From positions 1-62,484 of the forward strand of contig JAVEYH010000007.1 in the NCBI GenBank assembly GCA_034003585.1: a stretch of 62,484 nt of DNA. Direction: 5' to 3'. Positions 1-7,043 of this stretch are shown one piece after another. The stretch comes from JAPXSY01 sp034003585 (GTDB taxonomy: Bacteria > Verrucomicrobiota > Kiritimatiellia > RFP12 > UBA1067). The notes below the pieces were generated by a model. The model searched no databases and was not told where the DNA came from. It saw only the letters and a list, made by a program, of their open reading frames with translations. How positions within the stretch are numbered: the first letter of the stretch is position 1; each line of letters starts with the position of its first letter. A program made the position numbers and the translations under genes.

Positions 1-30
1 TTGCCGGAGGAAGGGGTGGTGCGTATCATA

Positions 31-78
31 AGGAGGAGTTAGGTTAGGGAGGAGTTAGGAGTTAGGAATTAGGAGTGG
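31..78. repeat. TTAGG-type low-complexity array
   Basis: Imperfect tandem copies of GGAGTTAGG / AATTAGG. The same sequence type, on the opposite strand, lies just upstream of the four-helix-bundle gene at 7016-7043, so this is one member of a dispersed low-complexity family and not a unique sequence. Confidence 0.6.
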
Positions 79-240
79 ATGCGCGGATAGGGCGTTTTCG
101 CAAAAGGTGCCGCCGTTCCGGCGCTGGATGGCTGCAAGGAGCCGGATGCCTTTTTCTGGAGAGACGCCTGATCGTCAACAAAGCTGCATCGTACCCCCGG
201 ATGGGCGCCTCCCCGTTTCACTGACCCCGCTCGGTTTCCC

Positions 241-283
241 GTGTACGGGAACGTGTGCCGCTTCGCTGTGAACGTGTATGGTC
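241..283 (+). repeat. Dispersed intergenic repeat, copy 1
   Basis: 43 bases matching 24608-24650 at 40 of 43 positions (core ACGGGAACGTGT, then CGCTTCGCTGTGAACGTGTA). A second box, CGTTGACG followed by AAGTCA and a run of G, lies about 95 bases downstream here (373-400) and only about 22 bases downstream in the other copy (24673-24698). The conserved boxes therefore have variable spacing. No coding potential is shared by the two copies. Confidence 0.7.
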
Positions 284-518
284 TCGCGGCCATCCATGCC
301 AGCACTTCTCATGACGCCGAACGCGGGAAGCCAATCGCCTCATCATTTGAACGGCTGCATTCCTGCGCGACTCGTTGACGGAAGTCATGTGGAACGGGGG
401 TCCGCACCCCCCCGGATCAGAGAGTATTTATCATACTTGAGGCGGAAGGGCAAGGGGTGTACAATGAGGCCTATCCTTTGAAGGACGCGTTGAAAAAGCG
501 GCGAAGGGAAAGGTTCGT

Positions 519-1562
519 ATGGGAGAGAAGGTCTTGGTCACAGGGGGCAGCGGCTTCCTGGGAATCAATCTGATCCGTCACTTGCGAGGCAAGGGAGTCA
601 CCGACATCCGCTCGATCGACCTCGTGCCGTTTGACTACCCCGAGAGGGGGGAAGTGGATGCCGTGGTGGGCGACATCCGGGATGTCGGGGCGTTGCGGAA
701 GGTGATGGAGGGGGTCACGTGGGTCGTGCACACGGCCGCGGCGCTGCCGCTGTATTCCGAGCACGACATCATGACCACCGATGTGGACGGCACGCGGAAT
801 GTCATGACCCTGGCGCGGGAGGCCAGGGTCCGGCGCGCCGTCATGATCTCCTCGACCGCGGTGTACGGGATTCCCGATCACCATCCGCTGCTGGAAACGG
901 ACCGGCTGGTCGGCGTCGGCCCGTACGGCCGCGCCAAGATCCTGGCGGAAGAGGAGTGCCTCGCGGCCCGTCGGCAGGGTCTCTGCGTGCCGATCATCCG
1001 CCCCAAATCCTTTGTCGGCCCGGAGCGGCTGGGCGTGTTCGCGCTGTTCTATGATTGGGCCCACACCGGACACGGCTTCCCGATGATCGGCAGCGGGAAG
1101 AACCGCTATCAGTTGCTCGACGTGGAGGATCTGTGCGGGGCGATCTGGCTGGCGCTGACCGGGGAGGAGGCGGTGGTGAACGACACGTTCAACATCGGAG
1201 CCAAGGCCTTCGGCACCATGCGCGAGGATTACCAGGCCGTGCTGGACGCGGCGGGCCACGGCAAACGGATTCGCGGATTCCCCGCCGCGCCGATGATCTG
1301 GACCCTGCGCTTTCTGGAATGGCTGCACCTGTCGCCCCTGTACAAGTGGGTGTACGAGACGGCATGCGAGGATTCGTTCGTGAGCATTGAAAAGGCTGAG
1401 CGCGTTCTGGGCTACGCGCCCAAGTATTCGAACCGGGACGCGCTGGTGCGGAATTACCGCTGGTATGTGGCGAATCTGGAGGCGTTCAAGAACGCGTCAG
1501 GGGTTTCGCACCGCGTGCCGTGGAAACAGGGGATCCTGCGTTTCGCGAAGATCTTTTTCTGA
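519..1562 (+). CDS. NAD(P)-dependent epimerase/dehydratase family protein
   Basis: A 347-residue extended short-chain dehydrogenase/reductase (SDR). The N-terminal Rossmann fold carries the nucleotide motif GGSGFLG at residues 9-15. The active site has S111/S112-T113 and the Tyr-Lys pair Y136-x3-K140 (PYGRAK). Length and motifs fit NAD-dependent sugar epimerases and 3-beta-hydroxysteroid-dehydrogenase-like reductases. The basic C-terminal part (after about residue 260) is longer than in minimal sugar epimerases, and the substrate cannot be read from sequence. ATG 519 is preceded by a purine-rich GAAGGGAAAGG. The gene is monocistronic: the next element is a tRNA on the opposite strand. Confidence 0.85.
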   Translation: MGEKVLVTGGSGFLGINLIRHLRGKGVTDIRSIDLVPFDYPERGEVDAVVGDIRDVGALRKVMEGVTWVVHTAAALPLYSEHDIMTTDVDGTRNVMTLAREARVRRAVMISSTAVYGIPDHHPLLETDRLVGVGPYGRAKILAEEECLAARRQGLCVPIIRPKSFVGPERLGVFALFYDWAHTGHGFPMIGSGKNRYQLLDVEDLCGAIWLALTGEEAVVNDTFNIGAKAFGTMREDYQAVLDAAGHGKRIRGFPAAPMIWTLRFLEWLHLSPLYKWVYETACEDSFVSIEKAERVLGYAPKYSNRDALVRNYRWYVANLEAFKNASGVSHRVPWKQGILRFAKIFF

Positions 1563-1579
1563 CGGAAAGGGGCAAACGG

Positions 1580-1615
1580 AAAAAAAACGGTCTGCGGGGA
1601 GACCCCCGAGACCGG
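1580..1615 (-). terminator. Intrinsic terminator of the tRNA-Val unit
   Basis: On the minus strand the sequence reads CGGTCT, a G/C-rich hairpin, AGACCG, then eight T. The outer stem pairs 1588-1593 with 1609-1614 and is continued by an inner C/G stem. It lies just past the 3' CCA of the tRNA, as expected for a single-gene tRNA transcript. Confidence 0.85.
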
Positions 1616-1625
1616 AAAGTGAAAA

Positions 1626-1702
1626 TGGTGGGCGCTACAAGATTCGAACTTGTGACTTCTACCGTGTGAAAGTAGCGCTCTAACCAACTGAGCTAAGCGC
1701 CC
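1626..1702 (-). tRNA. tRNA-Val (anticodon CAC)
   Basis: 77 nt including an encoded 3' CCA. Acceptor stem GGGCGCT pairs with AGCGCCC; the D arm is GCTC/GAGC; the anticodon stem CTACT/GGTAG encloses the loop TTCACAC, giving anticodon CAC (codon GUG); the T arm is ACAAG-TTCGAAT-CTTGT. All canonical arms are present. A strong promoter lies upstream and an intrinsic terminator downstream, so it is transcribed on its own. Confidence 0.95.
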
Positions 1703-1724
1703 CCGCTTGCTGAAATCAGCCGTG

Positions 1725-1754
1725 TATATAGCATGGAGGACGCCCGCATGTCAA
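1725..1754 (-). promoter_or_regulatory. Promoter of tRNA-Val
   Basis: Minus strand -35 TTGACA (1749-1754) and -10 TATATA (1725-1730) separated by 18 bases, near the sigma-70 consensus. It predicts a transcription start about 16 bases upstream of the mature tRNA 5' end. Confidence 0.85.
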
Positions 1755-1832
1755 GGCGTCCGCGAAAAAAAAGGGATGTCTGATGGAAAATCGTGTCGGG
1801 GACACGCCCTGTTGGCACGTCGAAAGGAAACT

Positions 1833-2543
1833 ATGACTGCAAACGGAATGCGGAAAGACAAGAAGGGCGGCATCAGCCGGAAACGGAAGCGGATTCTGGT
1901 GGTGGATGACCATCCTCTGGTACGGGAGGGGATATCCGTCCTGATCGGCAGTACCGCGGATCTGGTATTGTGCGGGCAGGCGGGGAGCGGGGAGGAGGCG
2001 CTGGCGCTGATGAGTAAGGCGCGGCCGGATCTGATCCTGCTGGATCTCGCCCTGCCCGGATGCAGCGGCATTCAACTGCTCAAAACCCTGCGGCATGAAT
2101 GGCCTGCGATCCGCGTGCTGATCCTCTCCATGCATGAGGAGGGGGTGTACGCCGAACGGGCGTTGCGCGCCGGGGCGAACGGCTACATCATGAAACAGGA
2201 GTCGGGGGTCCGGATCATTGAGGCGATCCGGTGTGTGCTGCGGGGGGAAATGTATGTGAGTGTCCCGATGGCCTCACAACTGGTCAAACAGTTTCTGGAG
2301 GGCAGGCAGGCCTGTGAAACGATCGACATCGGCCGGCTGAGCAATCGTGAGCTTCAGGTCTACACGTATCTGGGGAAAGGGTTCTCGTCGCGGGAGATCG
2401 CGGACCGCTTGCAGTTGAGCAGCAAGACCGTCCACACCCACCGCGAACACATCAAACGCAAATTCGGTTTGCGCAATGCCAGCGACCTCGTGCATCACGC
2501 CACGAACTGGGTCCAGTCGAACCCGGGTTCGGTGGCGCTTTGA
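1833..2543 (+). CDS. NarL/FixJ-family response regulator
   Basis: 236 residues. The receiver domain (about 20-137) has the acidic pair D25-D26, phospho-acceptor D71 (LILLD), a Ser at the switch position (S99) and K121. A LuxR-type helix-turn-helix occupies about 167-225 (LSNRELQVY ... SSREIADRL ... KTVHTHREHIKRK). The frame is open upstream to 1707, but ATG 1833 is chosen because of GAAAGGAAACT just before it and because an upstream start would run into the tRNA promoter region. No sensor kinase gene is adjacent, so the partner is unknown (an orphan regulator in this window). Confidence 0.9.
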   Translation: MTANGMRKDKKGGISRKRKRILVVDDHPLVREGISVLIGSTADLVLCGQAGSGEEALALMSKARPDLILLDLALPGCSGIQLLKTLRHEWPAIRVLILSMHEEGVYAERALRAGANGYIMKQESGVRIIEAIRCVLRGEMYVSVPMASQLVKQFLEGRQACETIDIGRLSNRELQVYTYLGKGFSSREIADRLQLSSKTVHTHREHIKRKFGLRNASDLVHHATNWVQSNPGSVAL

Positions 2544-2610
2544 GGCGCCTCGAGGGAATCTGCCGGGGAACGGCCCGCTGCTGAGATTCGCACGGGCCGC
2601 GCAGGAATAG

Positions 2611-2655
2611 CCGGAACGCCGAATGTCGAACGTCCAACCCTGAACGGCGAATGGG
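2611..2655 (+). repeat. GAACGTC/GAATGTCGAAC low-complexity repeat
   Basis: Degenerate tandem GAACGCCGAATGTCGAACG type sequence, sharing GAACGTCCAAC exactly with 61668-61678 and the general pattern with 61975-62020 (opposite strand). It lies in the gap between the response regulator and the HAD gene. A GGCCCG/CGGGCC hairpin just upstream (about 2568-2598) lacks a T tract. Confidence 0.6.
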
Positions 2656-2679
2656 AAACGGGGACAAAAACGGCGGAGT

Positions 2680-3564
2680 TCAAGGAGCCGGGGATGTGGC
2701 GCACGGAAGCCACGGGGGCGTTTCGGGCAGCAGCGCCTCAAACGCCGCGATCAGCCCCTGTTCGTAGGGTCCGGCGTAGGTGCCCGCGAGAAACCGGGGA
2801 TACGCCTCGCCGCAGAACCGCTCCCAGGCGCGTTCCTCGGCGCCGGGGCCGATCGGATAAAAAAGGACCCCGGCCTCGCGCGCGGCGGCGAGGTCGCCCT
2901 GCGCGTCGCCGATCAGCAGGATGCGGTTTGGGGCGTAGCGGCCGGCTGAGGCCAGCCGCAGGTGCTCGGCCTTGCCGCCTTTCTCCTGCCCGGCGATCAG
3001 GCTGACGTATCCGGTCAACCCGTGCAGGTCCCACTCTTTGACCAGCGCCACCTCCGGCGTCTGCGAAACGACCAGCGCGTCGCTTGAGGCGTGGATCAGT
3101 CCGAGCGCCCGCCGCGCCCCGGCAAAGGGCGGCACCGGACGCATGCGGGCGTCGATGTCGGCGTTGAGTTCCAGGCTCCAGGTCAGCACGCGCGCCAGCT
3201 CGGGGTCCTGTGTGCGCGCGGCTTCCTCCTGCAGCGACGGATTGCCCAGCGGCAGGCCCGAATGGACATACGCGCGCAGGGCGTCGGTCGCCGGCAGCGT
3301 GGCGCCGCAGGCGCGCACGCCCGGATAACCGGGCAGCAGCTCGAAAACGCGCAGCAGCGCCGGGAACCGGTTGCTGCCGCGCGTTTTGGAGGTGAGATTG
3401 ACGAACTCCGCGCAGGCGCACAGCGCGTCGGCGCACGCCTCCAGACCCCAGTGACGGATGATCGCGGGGAAGAAGTGCTCGCGCTGCTTGACCGTCATCG
3501 TGTCGAACACGCAGCCGTCGGAGTCAATGCCGACGAGCGTGTCGTGATGTTTGGGCAACAGCAT
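2680..3564 (-). CDS. HAD-superfamily hydrolase (phosphoglycolate-phosphatase-like)
   Basis: 294 residues. HAD motif I is DSDGCVFD with nucleophile D14 and acid/base D16; motif II is VVSQT; the conserved Lys lies in EKGGKAEH; motif IV is GDAQGD. The cap region between motifs I and II is large and helical, as in phosphoglycolate-phosphatase-like enzymes. The gene starts 3 bases after the stop of the V-ATPase K gene and is probably the last member of that operon. There is no clear ribosome binding site, so translation may be coupled. The substrate is not predictable. Confidence 0.8.
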   Translation of the reverse strand: MLLPKHHDTLVGIDSDGCVFDTMTVKQREHFFPAIIRHWGLEACADALCACAEFVNLTSKTRGSNRFPALLRVFELLPGYPGVRACGATLPATDALRAYVHSGLPLGNPSLQEEAARTQDPELARVLTWSLELNADIDARMRPVPPFAGARRALGLIHASSDALVVSQTPEVALVKEWDLHGLTGYVSLIAGQEKGGKAEHLRLASAGRYAPNRILLIGDAQGDLAAAREAGVLFYPIGPGAEERAWERFCGEAYPRFLAGTYAGPYEQGLIAAFEALLPETPPWLPCATSPAP

Positions 3565-3567
3565 GGC

Positions 3568-4035
3568 TCAGAGTTTGATCTGGAACACGGCGATCAGCGT
3601 GAAGACCATCGTGAAGATCGCGACGGTTTCGACGATGCCGAGCGCGGCGAAGTAGTTGGTGAGGCCCTGCCCGGTTTCGGCCTGCGCATCGCAGGCGGCC
3701 GCGGCGGCGCGCCCCTGGAACAGGGCGGAGAAGCCGATGCCGAGCCCGGCGAAGATGCCGAGGATCAGGAGCGGCAGGCCGGCGGAGGCTTTGCCGAACA
3801 TGACGAACATCAGGATCATGCCGTACAGGGTCTGCGTGATCGGCGCGCCGACCAGCCCGAGCAGGATGAAGGGCGCGGGTTTGCTCTGCGCGTAGCATTT
3901 TTTCCAGGCGCCCATGGCCGAGGTCGCCGCGAAGCCGGTGCCGAACGCCGAGCCGGTGGCGCTGAGTCCGAGGCAGGCGACCGCGCCCGCGATGCCCATC
4001 GTTGTGTTGATTGCTGTGACGGATTCTGGATTCAT
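3568..4035 (-). CDS. atpK: V-type ATP synthase subunit K (rotor ring proteolipid)
   Basis: 155 residues, four predicted transmembrane helices forming two duplicated hairpins (the 16-kDa proteolipid layout). The ion-binding carboxylate is E136 in helix 4 (GIVETVAIF); helix 2 of the first hairpin has no carboxylate but carries T67-Q68 (PITQTLYG), and Q107 lies in helix 3. In Enterococcus hirae NtpK, Na+ is bound by T64, Q65, Q110 and E139, so the same ligand set appears to be present. I infer a Na+-coupled ring. A good ribosome binding site (AAGGAG) precedes ATG 4035. The 127-base spacer from subunit I contains a TGTGAGG repeat array. Confidence 0.93.
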   Translation of the reverse strand: MNPESVTAINTTMGIAGAVACLGLSATGSAFGTGFAATSAMGAWKKCYAQSKPAPFILLGLVGAPITQTLYGMILMFVMFGKASAGLPLLILGIFAGLGIGFSALFQGRAAAAACDAQAETGQGLTNYFAALGIVETVAIFTMVFTLIAVFQIKL

Positions 4036-4051
4036 GGTTGTTCTCCTTTTG

Positions 4052-4139
4052 TAGGCTGTGAGGTGTTAAAACTGTAAGGCTGTGAGACTGTGAGACTGCG
4101 AGGTTATGAGGCTGTGAGGGAGGGAGGCTGTGAGGCTCT
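4052..4139. repeat. GGCTGTGAG low-complexity array inside the V-ATPase operon
   Basis: Imperfect repeats of GGCTGTGAG / ACTGTGAG between subunits I and K. The same unit recurs at 6625-6650, next to the four-helix-bundle gene. No gene accompanies this copy. Confidence 0.65.
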
Positions 4140-4162
4140 GGCAGCCACATCGCCTGAACACC

Positions 4163-5992
4163 TTACAGCCTTTTGAAAGGTTTGAAGGCGTAACCGGCCC
4201 AGGTGATGCCTTTGTGGTTTGAGAACTCCAGGGTGTTGAGGCGTACGGCGTGCACGAGAATGCTGAGGCCGGCCATCGCGAAGTTGAGTCCGTGGCCGAC
4301 CAGCAGGATCAGGATCATCGGCACGATCTTGGCCCACAGCGGCAGGCCCAGGTGGATGGCCATGTCGTTGAAATTTTCCGCGACCTTGACGGAGGCCAGC
4401 CCCACGGCGAAAAGGCGCACATACGAGATGATGTCGCCGAGCGCGCTCACGATGTTGAGCGGCAGCATGCCGAGTTCGATGCCGTTGGTCTTCAGCTCGT
4501 CGCGCTTCAGCGTGAAGAGAAAGATCAGCAGCAGGGAGACGAGGAAGACCGGATAGATGAAGGCTGGGGCTTTGAAAATCCCCACAATGCCGCACGACAT
4601 GCAGTACATGAAGATCACCACGCCGACCCAGCCGAGCTGCGCCAGCCACTTCGTGTCCGGAAACAGCGCGGCCGCGTTCCAGAGGCGCGCCAGCGAGAGG
4701 TGGATCACCCCCAGCGTGAAGCAGAAGAGCATCATGTTGTTGATGCCGTTCTCGGGATGGTTCAGCCAGCGGCTGGCCGCGTTGTCCGCGAATCCGGGGT
4801 GCGCGCCGAACCAGGTGTTGGAGAGCGTGCCCCAGACGAGGGTCGCGACGGAGAAACAGGCCATCAGCACGAACGGCGCGCGCGGCGCGTCCGGCAGCTT
4901 GCGGCGCGCGGCGAACGTCAGCGCCAGGATCAGCGCGCCGTACCCGCCGTCGCCCACCAGCATCGCGAAGAAGATGCTGAAAAAGCAGAAAAAGGGCACG
5001 CTGATGTCGGCCTCGGTGTAGGCCGGCGAGATGCCCAGCGCCTCGAAGAGCGCCAGGACGGGACGGAAAAGGCGCGGCGGCCGCAGCAGCGTGGGCGGTG
5101 TCTCGCCGGGCGCCGGATCGCGCGCCAGCAGGCCCCAGGCGTTTTCGCGCGCGGCCGCGCGCAGGCCGTTCTCGCGGTCGGCGGGCAGCCAGCCGGTGAT
5201 CCACGCCACCGCGCCGTGCGCGCGCAGGGTTTCCGCAGCGTTCGCGAATTCGCTGATTTCGGTCAGGCGCGCCTCTTCGCGGGTGAGGTCGCGGATGTCC
5301 GCGGCCGCCTGCCGCAGGCGTGCGGCGATCTGCGCTTCGCGCTCAAGCGTCTGGGCATGCCGCTCCCGCAGGATGGAAACGGAGGCCGCGGGCGGATCAA
5401 TCGCCTCGCATCCCTCGGGCAGTTGTCCCGGCCCGACCATGACGCCGTAGGTGAAATCCGCATCGGCTCCGAACTCTTCGACCAGGACGCGCCCGCTCTC
5501 GATGAAGGTGGCGTTGGTCGGCGCCCGGAAGAGTTGGACCGGTATCCCCTGCGCCGCCAGCCGGGAGGGCAGGGTCACGTCGAAATCGCCGAAGGGCAGA
5601 TAGAGCGCGATGTCGCTTTCGAGGCGTTCCGCATGGTTCACAAGCGCCTGCCGCATCTCGGCGAGGCGGCAGACCGCGTCGATCTTCGCCGCCGCGTCGC
5701 CGGAGCAAGAGGGGAGGGGGGCGGTGAGGCCCGTCCCGCCGTTCATCTCGTGGCCGTGGACTTTATGCGGGCCGACGGATGTGGGCCGCACGGGCTTGCC
5801 CGCGAGGGCGTTCCGCAAAATCTGCCGCGCGTGGCGGGCGCTGGCGAGCCGGGCCTGCGCGCGGTGGTACGGCTCGGAATCGCCCGCGTCGAGGTTCAGA
5901 TGCACGGCGCCCAGCTCGCGCACACGCTCCAGCGTGGCTTCCCGTTCCGCGGTCACGCACAGCAGCGTGATGTGTTTCATCGGGACGATCAT
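4163..5992 (-). CDS. atpI: V-type ATP synthase subunit I (membrane stator, a subunit)
   Basis: 609 residues. The N-terminal half is a soluble, coiled-coil-rich stator region. The C-terminal half (from about residue 330) has seven to eight membrane helices. The segment SYVRLFAVGLA carries the conserved Arg that faces the rotor carboxylate in this family. ATG 5992 is chosen because it overlaps the subunit D stop by four bases (ATGA); the longer upstream frame would overlap D extensively. In the assembled enzyme it provides the ion half-channels beside the K ring. Confidence 0.93.
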   Translation of the reverse strand: MIVPMKHITLLCVTAEREATLERVRELGAVHLNLDAGDSEPYHRAQARLASARHARQILRNALAGKPVRPTSVGPHKVHGHEMNGGTGLTAPLPSCSGDAAAKIDAVCRLAEMRQALVNHAERLESDIALYLPFGDFDVTLPSRLAAQGIPVQLFRAPTNATFIESGRVLVEEFGADADFTYGVMVGPGQLPEGCEAIDPPAASVSILRERHAQTLEREAQIAARLRQAAADIRDLTREEARLTEISEFANAAETLRAHGAVAWITGWLPADRENGLRAAARENAWGLLARDPAPGETPPTLLRPPRLFRPVLALFEALGISPAYTEADISVPFFCFFSIFFAMLVGDGGYGALILALTFAARRKLPDAPRAPFVLMACFSVATLVWGTLSNTWFGAHPGFADNAASRWLNHPENGINNMMLFCFTLGVIHLSLARLWNAAALFPDTKWLAQLGWVGVVIFMYCMSCGIVGIFKAPAFIYPVFLVSLLLIFLFTLKRDELKTNGIELGMLPLNIVSALGDIISYVRLFAVGLASVKVAENFNDMAIHLGLPLWAKIVPMILILLVGHGLNFAMAGLSILVHAVRLNTLEFSNHKGITWAGYAFKPFKRL

Positions 5993-6603
5993 GCGGCATC
6001 CTCCTCTTGGGGCTGGCCGGTGCGTCCTTTGGCGATCTTCCCGCGGGAGACCGAGGCGGTCTGCTCGTCGCCGATCGCGATGCGGATGATCCGGATGTTC
6101 TCCCGGCACTCCGGGATCTTGACCTTCTCAAACAGGTTTACGCGCTGCGACGTGGTGTTCAGCTCGCGGACGACCAGCTCGCGCTGGCGTTCGAGCACGA
6201 GGCGCTCGGCCTTCAGCCCGAGGATCGCGGTCAGGGTCGCGGCGGCGTCGTCGTGCCACGCCGGCGAGGCGAAGAGGTCAAGCGGTTCGCGCGTGGCCTC
6301 AAGGCCCTTGTAGACCGGGATCGTCACCCCCGCGATGTTGCTGGCGCCGGTGGTGACGCGTTCGACATGGACGAGCGCGGCCAGCGCCTTGTCCGGTTCC
6401 GCGAAGAGCGCGACCCATGCCGACAGCTCACGCCGCGCGGCGGCCTCGCGCGCCGACACCCCGTCGATCCGCGCGGTGATGGAGGCGATCTCCACCTGCA
6501 GCTGCTGCTTCTTGAGCTGCAGCATCGGCAGAAAACGCTGGAAGCGCTTGAGCGCGTCGCCCTGCGCCTTCAGTTCGGTTTTGGTGTGTTTGATCTTGGA
6601 CAT
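5989..6603 (-). CDS. atpD: V-type ATP synthase subunit D (central rotor shaft)
   Basis: 204 residues, almost entirely alpha-helical, beginning with the family signature (KTELKAQGDALKRFQRF ... LQLKKQQLQ at about 8-36), the long antiparallel coiled coil that rotates inside the A3B3 head. Its stop overlaps the start of subunit I. It normally follows B directly; here a four-helix-bundle gene lies between B and D. Confidence 0.93.
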   Translation of the reverse strand: MSKIKHTKTELKAQGDALKRFQRFLPMLQLKKQQLQVEIASITARIDGVSAREAAARRELSAWVALFAEPDKALAALVHVERVTTGASNIAGVTIPVYKGLEATREPLDLFASPAWHDDAAATLTAILGLKAERLVLERQRELVVRELNTTSQRVNLFEKVKIPECRENIRIIRIAIGDEQTASVSRGKIAKGRTGQPQEEDAA

Positions 6604-6624
6604 GGGGGAAGGGGGTTGGGTCTT

Positions 6625-6662
6625 TAGGCTGTGAGGGGGTTGGGCTGTGAGGGGGTTAGGTT
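6625..6662. repeat. GGCTGTGAGGGGGTT repeats at the 3' flank of the four-helix-bundle gene
   Basis: Two near-identical units of GGCTGTGAGGGGGTT followed by AGGTTGTACGG, at the 3' end of the inserted gene (its last codons lie at 6656-6662). Same unit as the 4052-4139 array. Confidence 0.6.
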
Positions 6663-7015
6663 GTACGGCGGAGAGAGCGTATCAGTGAACCTAGGACTCG
6701 TTCCGTTTCAGACAATAGAGCGTCGGTTTCGGTGGTGGTAGGGGGCTGGATATAATCTAGACGGGTTGCCAGCGAGAACCGACAGATAAGTTCACGCAAT
6801 GATCCGAATGCGATATCAAGGAAACGGCAGTACTCCTGCTTCGTGGACCGGGCACAGCCTTCAACAATACTGGAAGGCACAGATACGGCTGCGCGTCGCA
6901 TTTGCGCGGACAAGCCATAGACTTCATCTTTCGGAAATCCGCGTGTGACTCGGTAAACGGCCAACGCGGTTTTGTCCGCAAGCGCCAACGCCCTTAGTTT
7001 TTTCTGGTCTCGCAT
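6656..7015 (-). CDS. Four-helix-bundle protein (23S rRNA intervening-sequence family)
   Basis: 119 residues matching the family pattern: an aromatic first helix, FPKDEVYGLSAQMRRAAVSV, then SIVEG, the arm RSTKQEYCRFLDIAFGSLREL and a final helix. The family was first seen as ORFs inserted in fragmented 23S rRNA genes and is related to Avd proteins of diversity-generating retroelements; its own function is unclear. Here it sits between the B and D genes of the V-ATPase operon, in the same orientation. GC content is visibly lower than in the neighbouring genes, and it is flanked by TTAGG-type (7016-7043) and GGCTGTGAG-type (6625-6662) repeats. I infer an acquired insertion that keeps the operon transcribable. 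Confidence 0.88.
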   Translation of the reverse strand: MRDQKKLRALALADKTALAVYRVTRGFPKDEVYGLSAQMRRAAVSVPSSIVEGCARSTKQEYCRFLDIAFGSLRELICRFSLATRLDYIQPPTTTETDALLSETERVLGSLIRSLRRTT

Positions 7016-7043
7016 GGTTTTGGGCCCAACCCTACCAACCTAA

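Larger units (their letters stand above)
1..518. other. Intergenic region with low-complexity and dispersed repeats
   Basis: No convincing gene is visible. Positions 31-78 hold a TTAGG/GGAGTTAGG low-complexity array. Positions 241-283 are one copy of a dispersed 43-nt repeat, and 361-416 resemble a second box that follows the other copy near 24.7 kb. A short reading frame on the minus strand (69-305) consists mostly of repeat sequence and has no ribosome binding site, so it is not called. The last 40 bases carry the leader and a GAAGGGAAAGG ribosome binding site for the next gene. Confidence 0.6.

Noticed and set aside
69..305. 78-codon minus-strand frame in the first intergenic region
   Set aside because: Mostly the dispersed repeat; the same sequence near 24.6 kb is not read in an equivalent frame and no ribosome binding site is present.
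4250..6313. Very long plus-strand open frame antisense to V-ATPase subunits I and D
   Set aside because: Shadow of GC-rich coding DNA on the other strand; Arg/Gln/Glu-rich composition without domains, and the minus-strand genes are clear.
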